Below are positions 1 to 11,840 of a DNA stretch of 64,000 nt, one piece after another. This stretch comes from Stomorhina lunata. Its lineage: Eukaryota > Arthropoda > Insecta > Diptera > Rhiniidae. The position numbers were made by a program, and so were the translations under genes. The stretch's first letter is position 1; each line of letters starts with the position of its first letter. The stretch lies in contig OW121743.1 in assembly GCA_933228675.1 (NCBI GenBank), forward strand, positions 65,235,540 to 65,299,539, read 5' to 3'. Below the pieces are notes generated by a model. That model worked only from the letters and a program-made list of their open reading frames with translations, did no database searches and was not told where the DNA came from.

Positions 1-909
1 AAAATTTCTTATTTTTATAGGAAATTTTGAAAATTTCTTATTTTTATAGGAAATTTTGAAAATTTCTTATTTTTATAGAAAATTTTGAAAATTTCTTATT
101 TTTATAGGAAATTTTGAAAATTTCTTATTTTTATAGGAAATTTTTAAAATTTCTTATTTTTATAGGAAATTTTTAAAATTTCTTATTTTTATAGGAAATT
201 TTGAAAATTTCTTATTTTTATAGGAAATTTTGAAAATTTCTTATTTTTATAGGAAATTTTGAAAATTTCTTATTTTTATAGGAAATTTTGAAAATTTCTT
301 ATTTTTATAATAAATTTTGAAAATTTCTTATTTTTATAATAAATTTTGAAAATTTCTTATTTTTATAATAAATTTTGAAAATTTCTTATTTTTATAATAA
401 ATTTTGAAAATTTCTTATTTTTATAAGAAATTTTAAAAATTTCTTATTTTTATAGGAAATTTTACAAATTTCTTATTTTTATAGGAAATTTTACAAATTT
501 CTTATTTTTATAGGAAATTTTGAAAATTTCTTATTTTTATAGGAAATTTTGAAAATTTCTTATTTTTATAGGAAATTTTGAAAATTTCTTATTTTTATAG
601 GAAATTTTGAAAATTTCTTATTTTTATAGGAAATTTTGAAAATTTCTTATTTTTATAGGAAATTTTGAAAATTTCTTATTTTTATAGGAAATTTTGAAAA
701 TTTCTTATTTTTATAGGAAATTTTGAAAATTTCTTATTTTTATAATAAATTTTGAAAATTTCTTATTTTTATAATAAATTTTGAAAATTTCTTATTTTTA
801 TAAGAAATTTTAAAAATTTCTTATTTTTATAGGAAATTTTACAAATTTCTTATTTTTATAGGAAATTTTACAAATTTCTTATTTTTATAGGAAATTTTGA
901 AAATTTCTT
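1..909. repeat. 29-bp AT-rich satellite array (left edge of window)
   Basis: About 31 head-to-tail copies of a 29-bp unit built from AAAATTTCTTATTTTTATAG followed by GAAATTTTG. Variants (TAATAAATTTTG, AAGAAATTTTAA, GGAAATTTTAC) are not random: the same ordered cluster appears near 304-485 and again near 739-862, offset by 377 bp (13 units). This implies a block duplication inside the array. The array runs off the left end of the window, so its true length is unknown. The unit resembles the array inside the P450 intron (52.5-55.2 kb) but lacks the central CG. Confidence 0.95.
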
Positions 910-2225
910 ATATTTAGCAAATAGTTTTTTCTAAAATGTAATTTTGGCTGTTGACCAGTTTAGTTAAACCACCATTTCCTATCGGGTATTATTTAAATAT
1001 TCACAACGATTTTCTTCTTTTGTCTTCATGAATTTATTTTGTTTTCATCTCTTGCACTTTCCATTAACATCAAAAAGTGCAAATGTAACAATGATTGTAA
1101 TGGAAAATCATGTTTTTATGACTTTAGCACTATACGAGTATGTAGTTTCTATGTTTTCCTATTTTCTTGTTGCCAAAGATGTACTTACTTTTTGCAGTTA
1201 TAATGCATCTGGCTCATAATAGTCATATGTTAACAGAGGCCATTAGTTGGCCCAATTGTGGGGGCATGTTTGTTTAAACTTGTAAAAAAAGAAAGAAAAA
1301 AAAATTAACAAATCTTACATCATTTACCACTTTCGCTGAATACAAATAATAAAATTTGAAAATATTACATTTGGCGAGGGCTTGTTAATTGTAGTTATGA
1401 ACTTTTATGGTTATGAACAAAGAAATTCCAATATTTTGGCAGTAATTGCAGGAAAAGTTACATGGAATTTGACTTTCAATGAATGTGTTATAATCTTGGG
1501 AACTTGTCTATAATTATGGAAATATATGAATATGAAAGGGATTTTCAGATTTTTGAGAATTTTTAAATAGAATGTGTTAACAAGAGAGCTACGAGGGCAG
1601 GTCATTAAGTTTGTGATTTTTTTAATTTCCCGCTTACTTATTGAAATGACCAAACTACAGGCGTCAATATACAACTGTCAATTGACCCCTGCCTAAATTT
1701 GATACAAGCCATTTATTTTCAAGATATTGTTGCAAATCCCCGGATTTCAAGCAGAATATACAATTTGTTGCAAAATTATTGCAAGATTGGAGCTCAAATG
1801 GGTTTCAAAATACATTTTCTGCATTTTCATCTCCTTTTTTTCCCGAAAACTTATGTATATGATACAAGTGACGAGCAAAGAGAGTGGCTTCACCAAGATT
1901 TGGCGAAAATCGAAAGAAAATACAAATGATGATGGGACGAGGGCTGAATGGGAGACTACTGTTGAACTTTAATTCGTGAAACAGATCCTAAATAGTACAA
2001 GCCACTCAGTTCGACTGCTCTTAATTTCTAACTTAAAACTTTTTAATTAATAAAATGGAGATTAGTTGTCAAAAATTGCAAAAAATGTGTTTACTTAGTA
2101 TCTCGAAAACTAGAACCAATATCCCAAAATTTTTGAATAACCCTTTTTATTATAACTTTTTATCTATGTTTTATTAACATCGGTTTATTTGTTTGTGGAG
2201 ACTAACCCCTGCTCCGACAATTTTT
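910..2225. other. Non-coding AT-rich stretch, nothing recognised
   Basis: No exon, RNA gene or bounded mobile element could be supported. Short open frames here have neither family resemblance nor splice context. The stretch lies between the left satellite and the long-inverted-repeat element. Confidence 0.5.
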
Positions 2226-2560
2226 AGTACCTGATTGACCGAATCTTGCCGGAGTTTAATTTTCTTAATCGATTGCGAAACACTTTTTGTTTTAATGTTT
2301 AAGTTAAAAAAGTATCAAAAAAATTTTTCACACGTTATTGGTTCCGCTCGGTCTTTTTTCCAAAAACTAGAAATTAACTTTTTATTTTTTCAGCTGATCA
2401 AAAAGCAAATTAAATTTTGTTTTCATACCTATTACTTTGAAAGTTATAAGAATACTATTTTTTTCTATAATTTCAAAAAAGTACTTTTTGGGTACCAATT
2501 GAATTCGGTACATTTTACTAAAACATAGTTAACATTTTGTTTCTATTCGAATTACTTTGA

Positions 2561-2659
2561 AATAAGTAATTAAAAGTTTCTTCGACCTTATTTGTAATAT
2601 ATAAGAAATGATTTAATCGATTGGACCTCAAGCTCGATTAAATCATTTCTTATATATAT
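2561..2659. repeat. Small palindromic insertion with 10-bp direct repeats
   Basis: A perfect hairpin (arms of about 20 nt reading AAGAAATGATTTAATCGA and its reverse complement, 13-nt loop) sits where the related sequence near 24.34 kb has none. It is bordered by direct repeats ATTACTTTGA at 2551-2560 and 2660-2669. This fits a tiny hairpin element with a target duplication. It may instead be a slippage product. Confidence 0.5.
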
Positions 2660-3162
2660 ATTACTTTGAGATGTTAAGTTATAATTTTATCCTTTTTTTA
2701 CCCATTTTGCCCCCAAAATCAAATAAGGACCAAATAAGTGTTTAATATTTTTTCACATCTATTGTTTGCAGTACAAAGTTTCTTCCCATGTTCTTTGATA
2801 TAAAAGATACGAAAAACCCTTTTTTACCCCCTATCAGGCATAAGTTTTAAAAAAGAACCAAACATCTGCTCGCTTATTTTTATAGCTTTTCAAAACGTAA
2901 TTTAAATTTGTTTCTATACCTATTACTTTAGGAAATATTACGTTTTCGATTTTTTCTCTTTTTCCCTTTTTTTACCCCCTAAGCGGCAAAACTTCCAAAA
3001 GTTACTCAATCTATATGTTTTATTGTCCAAATTTTATCAATATCGTATGAAGAAAATTAAACTTTCTAATGCCGAAACACGTACCCTCAAAATTTGTTAC
3101 ATTACCCCAATAATCTAAATACAAAGTTTGATTCAGATCGGATATAGGGAAAGCGTGCCGAT

Positions 3163-3896
<734 letters not shown>

Positions 3897-4599
3897 TATA
3901 TTCTTAAACGAGCAATAATTGTATGTATTTATATACATATATATATATATATATAATGGCTATCTCGAAAACGGCTCTAACGATTTTGATAAAATTTGGA
4001 CAGTGGGTATCTTTTTTGATGTATAGGTCGAAGAAAAAGGGACTTTTGGAACTTTTACTTATAAGAGGGTAAAAACGGGTAAAAAGGGGGAAAAATCGAA
4101 AACGCTATATCTCCTAAAGTAATAGGTATAGAAACAAAATTAAAATTACGTTTTAAACAGCTATGAAAATAAGCGGACAGGTGTTTGGTACTTTTTTGAA
4201 ACTATGTCTGATAGGGGGTAAAAAAGGGTGAAAATAGTTTTTTGGCACCCTTTTAACGCACTCTTATATTTTAAACTAAAGAACATAGAAAGAAATTTGG
4301 TACTGCAATCGATAGATGTTAAAGAAACATGAAACACGTATTGGGTACTTTTTTGATTTTGGAGCCAAAATGGGTAAAAAAGGGATAAAATTATAACTTA
4401 ACATCTCCAAAGTAATATGAATAGGAACATTATACATTATATTAAATGCGTTTTAAAAAAATGTACCGAATTCAATTGGCACCAAAAAAGTACCAAATAT
4501 ACATATGGAACTTTTAGAAATTAAGGAATAAAAAGGGGGAAAATTAGTATTATTTTAAACAAATGAATGTTTGTCTGTATTTATGTTCTTTATAGAATA

Positions 4600-5390
4600 G
4601 TAAACTGTGAATTTGATCATGTTATGCTCTTTAGCGAAGATGTTGCGGATAAGGCGGCGAAGGTTTTAAAGTTGATAAGACTTATTTGCGACAGATGGCG
4701 GCACTGAAAATTACTAAAAATTAATTAAATCGTAAACTGTACATTTGATCATGCTATGATCTTTAGCAAAGTTGTAGCGCATGAGCCGACGAAGGCTTTT
4801 TAGTTGGTATGAATAATTTCCAACAGGTGGCGCTACAGAAACTTACTCAAAGCCAATTTAATCGTAATCTGTACTTTTAATCATGCTACAATCTTTAGCA
4901 AAGTTGTTGCACATGAGCCGACGAAGGTTTCTTAGTTGGTATGAAGAAAATTCGACAGGTGGCGCCACTGAAATTTACTCAAAGTCAATTTAATCGTATG
5001 CTGTACATTTAATCATGCTATAATCTTCAGCAAAGTTGTTACGGATAAGCCGAAGAAGGTTTATGAATTGGAATGAGCAAAGTCCGACAGGTGGCGCCAC
5101 AGAAAATTACTCAAAGTGAATTAAATCGAAAACTGTGCATTTATCATATTATAATCATAAGCAAAGTTGTTACGAATAAGCAGACAAAGGTTTCTTATAT
5201 GGTATGAACAACTTCAGGTGGCGCCACTGCAAACTACTCAAAATGAATTAAATCGTAAACTGTGCATTTGATCAGACTATAATCTTTAGCAAAGTTGTTG
5301 CGCATGAGTCGACGGAGGTTTCTGTTGATATGAATAATTTCCAAAATTATTCAAAATGAGTTAAACTGTAAACTATGCAAACTATGTGTT
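4600..5390. repeat. About six degenerate 120-bp subrepeats with GTGGCGCCAC
   Basis: Each unit has the order: AATCGTAAACTGTACATTTG, ATCATGCTATAATC, TTTAGCAAAGTTGTTGC, CATGAGCCGACGAAGG, TTGGTATGAA, then a palindromic GTGGCGCCAC and AATTACTCAAA. Copies differ by substitutions and small deletions. The same series, reversed, is in the arm at 23.40-24.17 kb. GC content is locally higher than the surroundings. No coding potential is apparent. Confidence 0.85.
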
Positions 5391-5442
5391 GGTCGGACAA
5401 AATAAATCAAATAATTCAAAATTAACTGAATATTTCTACAAT

Positions 5443-5671
5443 CTGGTATGTGATGGAAAATGATCGTTTTCAAATCGATCGATTTCAGATATATTTTTGA
5501 GATAATTTTCGGTTATTTTGCCAAAAAATTCAAACCAAATGAAAGATAAAATATCAGTCAAAAGGATTAAAGCCAAAATTTTCATTTTTTTGGGGGAAAT
5601 AACCGAAAATTAGCTAAAAAATATGTCTGAAATCGATCGATTTGAAAACGAAAATGTCCATCACATACCTG
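5443..5671. mobile_element. 229-bp MITE with long inverted repeats and AAT duplication
   Basis: The left end CTGGTATGTGATGGA and right end TCCATCACATACCTG are inverted repeats. Homology continues inward through AAATCGATCGATTTCAGA and CGGTTATTT on both sides, so most of the element is one hairpin. The flanks carry AAT at 5440-5442 and 5672-5674. The related arm at 23.3 kb lacks the insertion and reads straight through, so it is a natural empty site. No coding content. I do not recognise the superfamily. Confidence 0.8.
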
Positions 5672-5944
5672 AATGTCTTTCCTCTAAATTTATTTTAGCA
5701 CTTTATAATATAAAATATATAAAAACTTTAAAATTTTCCTCAAAATGCTTATCATAAAGCTCCGAGCAAGGATCGGTCAACCAGGTACTATATATATATA
5801 TATATATTGACTTTTGTCTCTGATCGACTTCTAATAATGAAATTATGTGGCCAAATTATGTCAATCGGAAGTGTGCAAAATATTATTGATTTAATTTTAG
5901 GATACGAGCCCGCATAACGATCTCAAAGTTTTTGAGCCCATTTG

Positions 5945-6953
5945 TATGGGGAAAACTGAGAGTATTTGCGGTTTTTGCTACATTTCGTCCATTTACAATT
6001 TATTTTTAAGAGAAAAGACTATGGAATCTAAAAGTGAACTAATGCAGCTTTCCTAAAAGACATAAAAAATTTTAAATCTATAAAACAGTTTTGGAGTTAT
6101 TGCGATTTCTCTATTTTTTATTAAGGGTTAAAATATATTTTTTTTTAATAAATATCCTTAATCCCAGTGTATTATATTTACTTTTAAGTATATGTATGAA
6201 ATTTCTCTAATAAATAGATAATATTACGTATTTAAAAATTAAAAAAAATGCAAAAATCAAATTTTTCACCTTTGACCCCGGAAAAAGGGGTTAGGTCTAC
6301 CCAATTTTTAAAAAGAAAATATGTTCATATTTTCCATAGTATCGAGAATTTTATTCCATATAAACATGACAAAAAGTGATCAATAATAAGATTTATTATG
6401 CATTTATTCAAATTATGAGCAAAAAATTTCTTTTTTGCGAAATTCGACGAATTTGACCACAAGGTACGACGAAACGGTTAAAGATCTGGACCTGGATTTT
6501 TTATTTTAACACACCGATGAGAAAAATTCAAAATATTTGTTTAACAAAACTTTCGAATTAAAAAATGAGTTTTGAAATCCATCTGAGAAAAATGACCCAT
6601 TTTCGAATATGAAAAAAACTTAGTAAATATTTTTATATTTTAACAAAATTAAACTATTAAGTACTTACAAGTCTAGAAATGATAAATCATGTCTTACTTT
6701 ACCAGTTTTTGTCCCAAGTATTTTTTTTAGCGGTTTATCCTCAGGCGTGTTGTCAAGGACACGAATTTTATAGCAGAAATCGCAATAACTCCAAACATGT
6801 TTTATGGATTTAATATTTTTATATCTTTTAGGAAAGCTGCACTAGTTCACTTTTAGATTTCATTTCTTTAAAAAACCTTTTCTTTAAAAAATAAATCGTA
6901 AATGGACGAAATGTAGCAAAAACTGTAAATACTCTCATTTTTCTCCATACAAA
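5945..6953. mobile_element. TIR element with inverted arms of about 170 bp (copy 1)
   Basis: The left arm (about 5945-6116: TATGGGGAAAACTGAGAG, then TTTGCTACATTTCGTCC, then TTGGAGTTATTGCGAT) is found inverted at about 6783-6953. The interior is AT-rich without a usable open frame. The block with TGAGAAAAATGACCCATTTTC, AGTACTTACAAGTC and a CCTCAGGCGTGTTGTCAAGGA-like stretch recurs at 21.9-22.3 kb and 58.2-58.5 kb, making a three-copy non-autonomous family. No clear target duplication was found. Confidence 0.7.
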
Positions 6954-7969
6954 ACTTTCACCTATTTTTAAAGGGTATACAAAAATAAAAATTTAAATAA
7001 AGTCTAGTCATAGTTGAATTTATTATAATGAGTATTTCATAAAGAGGAAACAATTCAATTAATTTCATAATTTCATTGTTTTATCTAATAATTGTATGAC
7101 CCTCACTCATTACAAAAAACAATCATTAATTTATAACTTATATTGCCTCCAAAAATTTGTAAGTTCATTAAGCAATTTTTTACACCTCATTTATAAAAAC
7201 CAAAACTTCAAAAAAAAGATAATAAATCACTTGCATAATTTTTCTTTAAGGAAATTTTCATTATTTTTTATTGTAGTTTGTCGTTCTTCTTGTGTTTTTT
7301 CATTAATTTGATTAAATTTTTTGATAATCAAATTTCAACCAAAACCAATCGGTTTTCTATGCAAATTCAAAGAAAATCACAAGATTTGAAAAAAACTTAT
7401 TTTTCAAAGCTAATCATGAAAATTGAAAAAAAATTTCAAAAAAGAAATTTAAAATGATTTTGATGTTATAATTTTAAAAATTGGCTGTTAAACAAGTTTG
7501 GATCTTCTTAAAATTTTTATTACACAATTCCAATTTGGAAAGGATTTAAGCATCCAACGACCGACCCACTGGCTTGTGCGATCAGTTACTTTAAACTTTA
7601 GTTGGTAAATAAATAAAAACAAAATAAAAATTTAGATTCAGTTGTTTCCCAATAAGTCAAAGACATAATGCGAAACAGGCTTTGGCTCCTACTACATCAT
7701 ATTGATGCAACACCTAATGTTGGATATGAACAATAGTTTGTTTACTAAAGAGTATCATCAACATCATTATCATAAAAACTGAGTAGGAAAGTATTTAAGT
7801 CGGTCAAGACCGACCCTATGATGAACTAACCAATGATATCAAATCGATTTTCAACAAATTTAAAAAATTGTTATTACTATAAAATATGAAAAATGTTTGT
7901 GTTTACTCAGTCGATAATCTGAGCTTTTACCTTTGATTTACAAACATAATTCGTAATGAAAAAAGTTTT
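6954..7969. other. AT-rich non-coding stretch with a GTCGGTC hairpin
   Basis: No gene recognised. Near 7800-7816 there is a GTCGGTC-AA-GACCGAC hairpin. Related GGTCGG...GACCGAC-type motifs occur in dispersed fragments near 32.6, 39.5 and 51.3 kb, so this may be a fragment of the same repeat. Confidence 0.4.
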
Positions 7970-8023
7970 ACTATAGTGTATTGCACTAAGATCCCAATTT
8001 ATTACAATTATTTATTATTTTAA

Positions 8024-8301
8024 CCCTGGAACGTCATCCTTATTTTACATACACTAACGTCATCCATCGTCATTTTGACTACGTATACTTCAAGAGACTA
8101 TAAAACTCTTCGTGAGCAAAAATGGATACCAAAATAGTTTTCTTATGTATTAGTAGACTCTTTTTAATCATTTTTAAAGAAATTCATTTTATTATTTCTT
8201 AATTATTAATAAAAACTTAACATATTATAGTCCTCTTTTTTTGTTTTAATTTGAAAATAAAATTTTCCGTAGTCATTTTGACGAAGGATGACGTTCTAGG
8301 G
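8024..8301. mobile_element. piggyBac-like MITE flanked by TTAA
   Basis: The ends read CCCTGGAACGTCATCC (left) and GGATGACGTTCTAGGG (right), an inverted repeat of about 16 bp with two mismatches. Perfect TTAA duplications flank it at 8020-8023 and 8302-8305. TTAA targets and CCC...GGG termini are the hallmark of the piggyBac superfamily. The interior (278 bp in total) is non-coding; inner copies of ACGTCATCC and the flanking TCATTTTGAC extend the terminal motif. A second copy begins at 63961 and runs off the window. Confidence 0.85.
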
Positions 8302-8352
8302 TTAATAAATATTTTTTTGATAAAACCAAAAAGATGTTTGTGGGGAAACCTT

Positions 8353-8399
8353 TCCTCGACGCGTTTCGATGGTTGGTTGGGCCATCATCTTCAGGAGGA
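8353..8399 (-). ncRNA. Hammerhead-ribozyme-like motif (type I, probably degenerate)
   Basis: On the minus strand the parts are in hammerhead order. Stem I 5' strand TCCTC (8399-8395); core CTGAAGA (8394-8388, fits CUGANGA); stem II GATGG/CCATC (8386-8382 with 8372-8368); GAAA (8367-8364); a minimal stem III with CGC; GTC, the usual cleavage triplet (8360-8358); then stem I 3' strand GAGGA (8357-8353), fully complementary to TCCTC. One extra T (8387) sits between the core and stem II and probably weakens or abolishes activity. Hammerheads with tiny stem III are described in the terminal repeats of Penelope-like retroelements. Activity is unknown. Confidence 0.5.
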
Positions 8400-8768
8400 T
8401 TATACCTAATTCTAGAAAGAGCGAAAACCACACATTTTATTTTATTTGAGGGACAGAATAAATACGAATTATTGTGTCCAACAAATATCTACATTAAGCG
8501 ATGATTATCATCTGAACAGAAACAGACAACATTTTTTTGGTTTTAACAAAAAAGTATTAATTACAATAATAAATAATTGTAATAAATTGGGATCTTAGTA
8601 CAATACACTATAGTAAAACTTTTTAATTAAATTTTTGATGTCCCAAAATTTTTGATGTCCCTTTTTAATTTTTCAGTTTTATCTTTTCTGTATTTCAAAC
8701 ATTTTTGTTATTGTGTTTGTGAAATAGGTAATAATGCGAGGTTTTCGATCTGTTTAAAAGTAGGGATA

Positions 8769-8790
8769 CTCCTCCTGAAAATGATGGCCA
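8769..8790 (+). pseudogene. Truncated second copy of the hammerhead-like 5' half
   Basis: TCCTC, CTGAAAA, T, GATGG and CC occur in the same order as the motif on the opposite strand at 8353-8399, then the sequence diverges. The core G is replaced by A and the GAAA/GTC half is missing, so this copy cannot fold as a ribozyme. Confidence 0.45.
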
Positions 8791-9108
8791 CTTATAAAAA
8801 AATGTTTGGCTTTTATAAAAAATTGTTTGGCTTTTCTTAATAAATTATGTTAATACATAAATGTTATAGACTGGGTTTAAGTGCGAATAATTTTTCTTTT
8901 TGAGTAAAACTTTATCTACATTTAAAATTTCAATAAAACGAGCGAATTTGTATCAAGCATCTAATACTGCCGTATTTGACCCTCTATATAGACCCATTAC
9001 TGAACTTGTGACACCCATTGCACAAAACATCCAAACGTCATCAAAATTGGTGAAACCGTTTAGGCATCAATCTAAATTTGGTCATTTGGTCAAAGTCTTT
9101 TTTATAGT

Positions 9109-11046
9109 TAATGCATTAAACACATAGACAACAGCAGGCTACGGGCTACAACCTGTCAAAATTAGAATACATGCATTCAAATAGAAATAAATTTTTTAGA
9201 GTCGACACGGCTACACGACTACCGACCACCGTTGTAGCTGTAGCCAAAATTAAACTATTTTATATTTTTGTTGGCGACAATAAAAGATTTAGTGCTGTCA
9301 ACACCATATAATATTTAAATAAATGAGCGATTTAAACCACTTGAATTTATTTACCACAAATACAATGGGGAGAATTTATGTAAACAATTTACATACTTAT
9401 AAAATATTTATATATTTAATGTATATAATAATATCTAATAAAATATTATGTAAAATTTTATATTTATATAACTCTAACTCAATAGAAGTAAAATTTTAAA
9501 AAGTTATTTTTCAAACTGTCTAACTCACACGCTACGTGTGCTAGAGCTACATAGTTTATGTTATATAAAAGCCCAGTTTGTCCTTTATAAAATTCATTAT
9601 ATAAAAGAGCATACTTATATCTATATATATTAGCTCCTTATCCATTATAAAGAATATTATATAGAATATATAAGAATATAAAAGATATTTTCAGTAGCTT
9701 TTGTTTGATACCAAAAAAGTTAATATCGGACATAAACTTTTAAAGTTACTTACTTACTTAAATGGCCTGTAATTACAACCTGTTTAGGTCTAAGGCCGAG
9801 CATATTTTAGAATTCCAAGCAACTCTATCTTGTGCACATATTCTCCAATTTCGTATACCAAGTTTCAAAAGATTTTCTTCTACTTGGTCTTTCCATCGAA
9901 GTTTTGGACGCCCTCTTCTACGCGTTCCCTCTGGATCATTATCGAAGACTTTTCTTGCCGGAGTATTTTCATCCATTCGCACAACATGTCCTAGCCAACG
10001 CAGACGCTGTTGCTTAATGCGTTTTACTATGTCTATGTCAGCGTATAACTCATATAGCTCATGGTTCATTCGATGTCTATACTCATTGTTGACGCAGACT
10101 GGTCCAAAGATTATTCGTAGAATTTTCCTCTCAAATACTCCAAGGATAGCTTCATCTGTCTGTGCAAGTGCCCATGATTCAGCACCATACAATTTTAGTT
10201 CTTACAGAGAGGACTTTATTTCTTAGCTGTTTGCTTAGTCCAAAATAGCATCGATTGGCAAGTATGATTCTACGTTTGATTTCGAAGCTTATATCGTTGT
10301 TGATGTTCACAGCGGTACCAAGGTATACAAATTCTTTTACAACCTCGAAGCTATAGTTCTCAATGGACACATGTGATCCGATTCTAGTGGTCTGTCTGCC
10401 TCTAGAAACCATCACTTTTGTTTTTGATTCATTTACAGTTAGACCCATTTTGTTTGATTTTGCGTCCTATAATATCAATGTCATCGGCAAACGCGAGTAG
10501 CATATGTTTTCTATTGAAAATTGTTCCTGTTGTATTAACCGCTGCATCTCGCAAGATTTTCTCTAACACAATATTGAAGAGGTCACAAGATAAACTGTCA
10601 CCTTGCCTGAATCCCCGTTTAGTTATAAAGGACTCTGATAGGTTCTTACCTATCTTAACAGATGATGTTATACCGTATTATTCTTGAAATTTAAAAAGCC
10701 CATAACTCTTAAACTGTTAGAGATCACACCAAAATCTTTCTATATTTTTTTTTTTTTTTGATATAGACATACCATCAGGTACAGGAAAAACCGTTGATTT
10801 CGGAGGTTAATTAATAAAATGAATTTATGTCGTTTTTATCAAAATTTAAATTGTTATTTTGTCCATCTTATTAACGCGATATTGGCACCACTCATAAACA
10901 GGTGTTTCGAAATGTAGCTGCCGTCTTAAATGTAGCTGCCGTCCCCAAAATAATTAATTAGCTGACTACGAGGCGACGATTGCAGCCAACGACTTTTGTA
11001 GTCGGTGTTCGTGTAGCCTGCTGTTGTCTATGTGTTTAATGCATTA
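9109..11046. mobile_element. TIR element enclosing a LINE fragment
   Basis: A perfect 34-bp inverted pair (TAATGCATTAAACACATAG, then ACAACAGCAGGCTAC) lies at 9109-9142 and 11013-11046. Further inward, related CTACACGA(C/A)..CCGACTAC-type blocks occur on both sides. The only coding remnant inside is an antisense LINE fragment (9762-10690), so the element is either a non-autonomous DNA transposon that received a LINE insertion or a foldback element. Both ends include the palindrome TAATGCATTA, which obscures the target duplication. Confidence 0.65.
9762..10690 (-). pseudogene. LINE (RTE-like) reverse transcriptase, 3' fragment
   Basis: Read on the minus strand. The first part (10690-10450) encodes the palm motifs RQGDSLSCDLFN and AFADDIDIIG. 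Then (10448-10179) comes GLTVNESKTKVMV and EFVYLGT. Then (10192-9773) comes the C-terminal region GAESWALAQTDEAIL, FERKILRIIFGPVCV, RLRWLGHVVRM and GRPKLRW. There is a deletion just after FADD, which joins the palm to the GLTVNE segment out of frame, and a frameshift near 10193 between the last two parts. No endonuclease domain remains, so this is a dead 5'-truncated copy. The RTE-like label rests on motif resemblance only. Confidence 0.8.
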
Positions 11047-11092
11047 TTCCTCATTAAATCGAAACAATTACATACATACATAATTCCCACGA

Positions 11093-11342
11093 CATTCCAA
11101 CTCAGACAAAAAGCTGCATCGGATTCTATTTTTAGACTCATTGAAAGGGACCTAAGTTTTAACTTCGGCTCCGAACGGCAACTGCATTAGTTAAAGAAGT
11201 TTTACATTGCCTAATACGCAATAACCAGTGGCGTTTAGTTGAGCTATGAGGTAAACCGCTTTTTTTGAAAATTTTTTTTTTCTAGTGGGTCTGGCTGAGG
11301 ATTGAACTTAGGGCGGATGACTAACTTGCTATACGACGGCAG
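11093..11342 (-). repeat. tRNA-derived SINE, copy with internal deletion
   Basis: The minus-strand copy shares the body of the SINEs at 46.8 and 48 kb: the GTTATTGAG-type block, AGACTCATTGAAAGGGACCT and the GGCTCCGAACGGCAA block are all present. The tRNA-like head is shortened: the segment between the A-box-like and B-box-like regions (about 20 bp) is missing, so promoter function is unlikely. Confidence 0.75.
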
Positions 11343-11469
11343 TTCACACAATTAGTTATTATAAATAATATTAGCACATTTATTTGGTTAAATATTCCCG
11401 TATTCCTTGCGCAAATTGGTCTCGAGTGTGTTTTGAATTCACTTTTAGTAAACGGTGACGAAAAGGTAC

Positions 11470-11840
11470 GCCCACATTACGGCTTCTTTTTCTGGTATCC
11501 TTGTCTTAACTATCCTTTTATATCGGGCTCTGTGAGATGTTTGTAACACGTCCTTCTATGAATAGTTTTCTGCTTGCAATTCCGCATTAATTAACCATTT
11601 CCACGTTCTAGCAGTAGCGCCAAGACGATGGCCTCTTCCCTGTGGATTCCAACGAAGTGCTTGTTGATATTTGGCCTTCTAAGTGTGTGACCTATTCACC
11701 GCCATTTTCGCTGACATACCTCTATAGAAGCAGGGATTTGGTTTGTTGCGTTAAGTAGATCTTCATTCCTTATGGGATTCGGAAACCATATGTTAAGGAG
11801 GCCCTATGCTTCACTGGAAGTCAAGGATAGGAGAAGAAGA
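11470..11840 (-). pseudogene. Degenerate LINE 3' end
   Basis: Minus-strand translation in shifting frames gives pieces typical of the region downstream of LINE reverse transcriptase: RNEDLLNATNQIPASIEVCQ, RKWR, IGHTLRRP, ALRWNPQGRG. Several stops and frameshifts are present. It is a different lineage from the fragment at 9.8-10.7 kb. Confidence 0.55.

Larger units (their letters stand above)
7970..8617. mobile_element. Inverted-repeat element carrying a nested MITE, possibly Penelope-related
   Basis: Inverted flanks of about 50 bp (TATAGTGTATTGCACTAAGA, then TCCCAATTTATTACAATT) occur at 7970-8018 and, reversed, at about 8562-8617. Inside are a piggyBac-like MITE (8024-8301) and a minus-strand hammerhead-like motif (8353-8399). 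Hammerhead motifs inside terminal repeats are known for Penelope-like retroelements; assigning this element to that class is inference, because no reverse transcriptase was seen nearby. Confidence 0.5.

Noticed and set aside
1..909. Possible CRISPR array
   Set aside because: Repeats are directly adjacent with no spacers, in a eukaryotic context.
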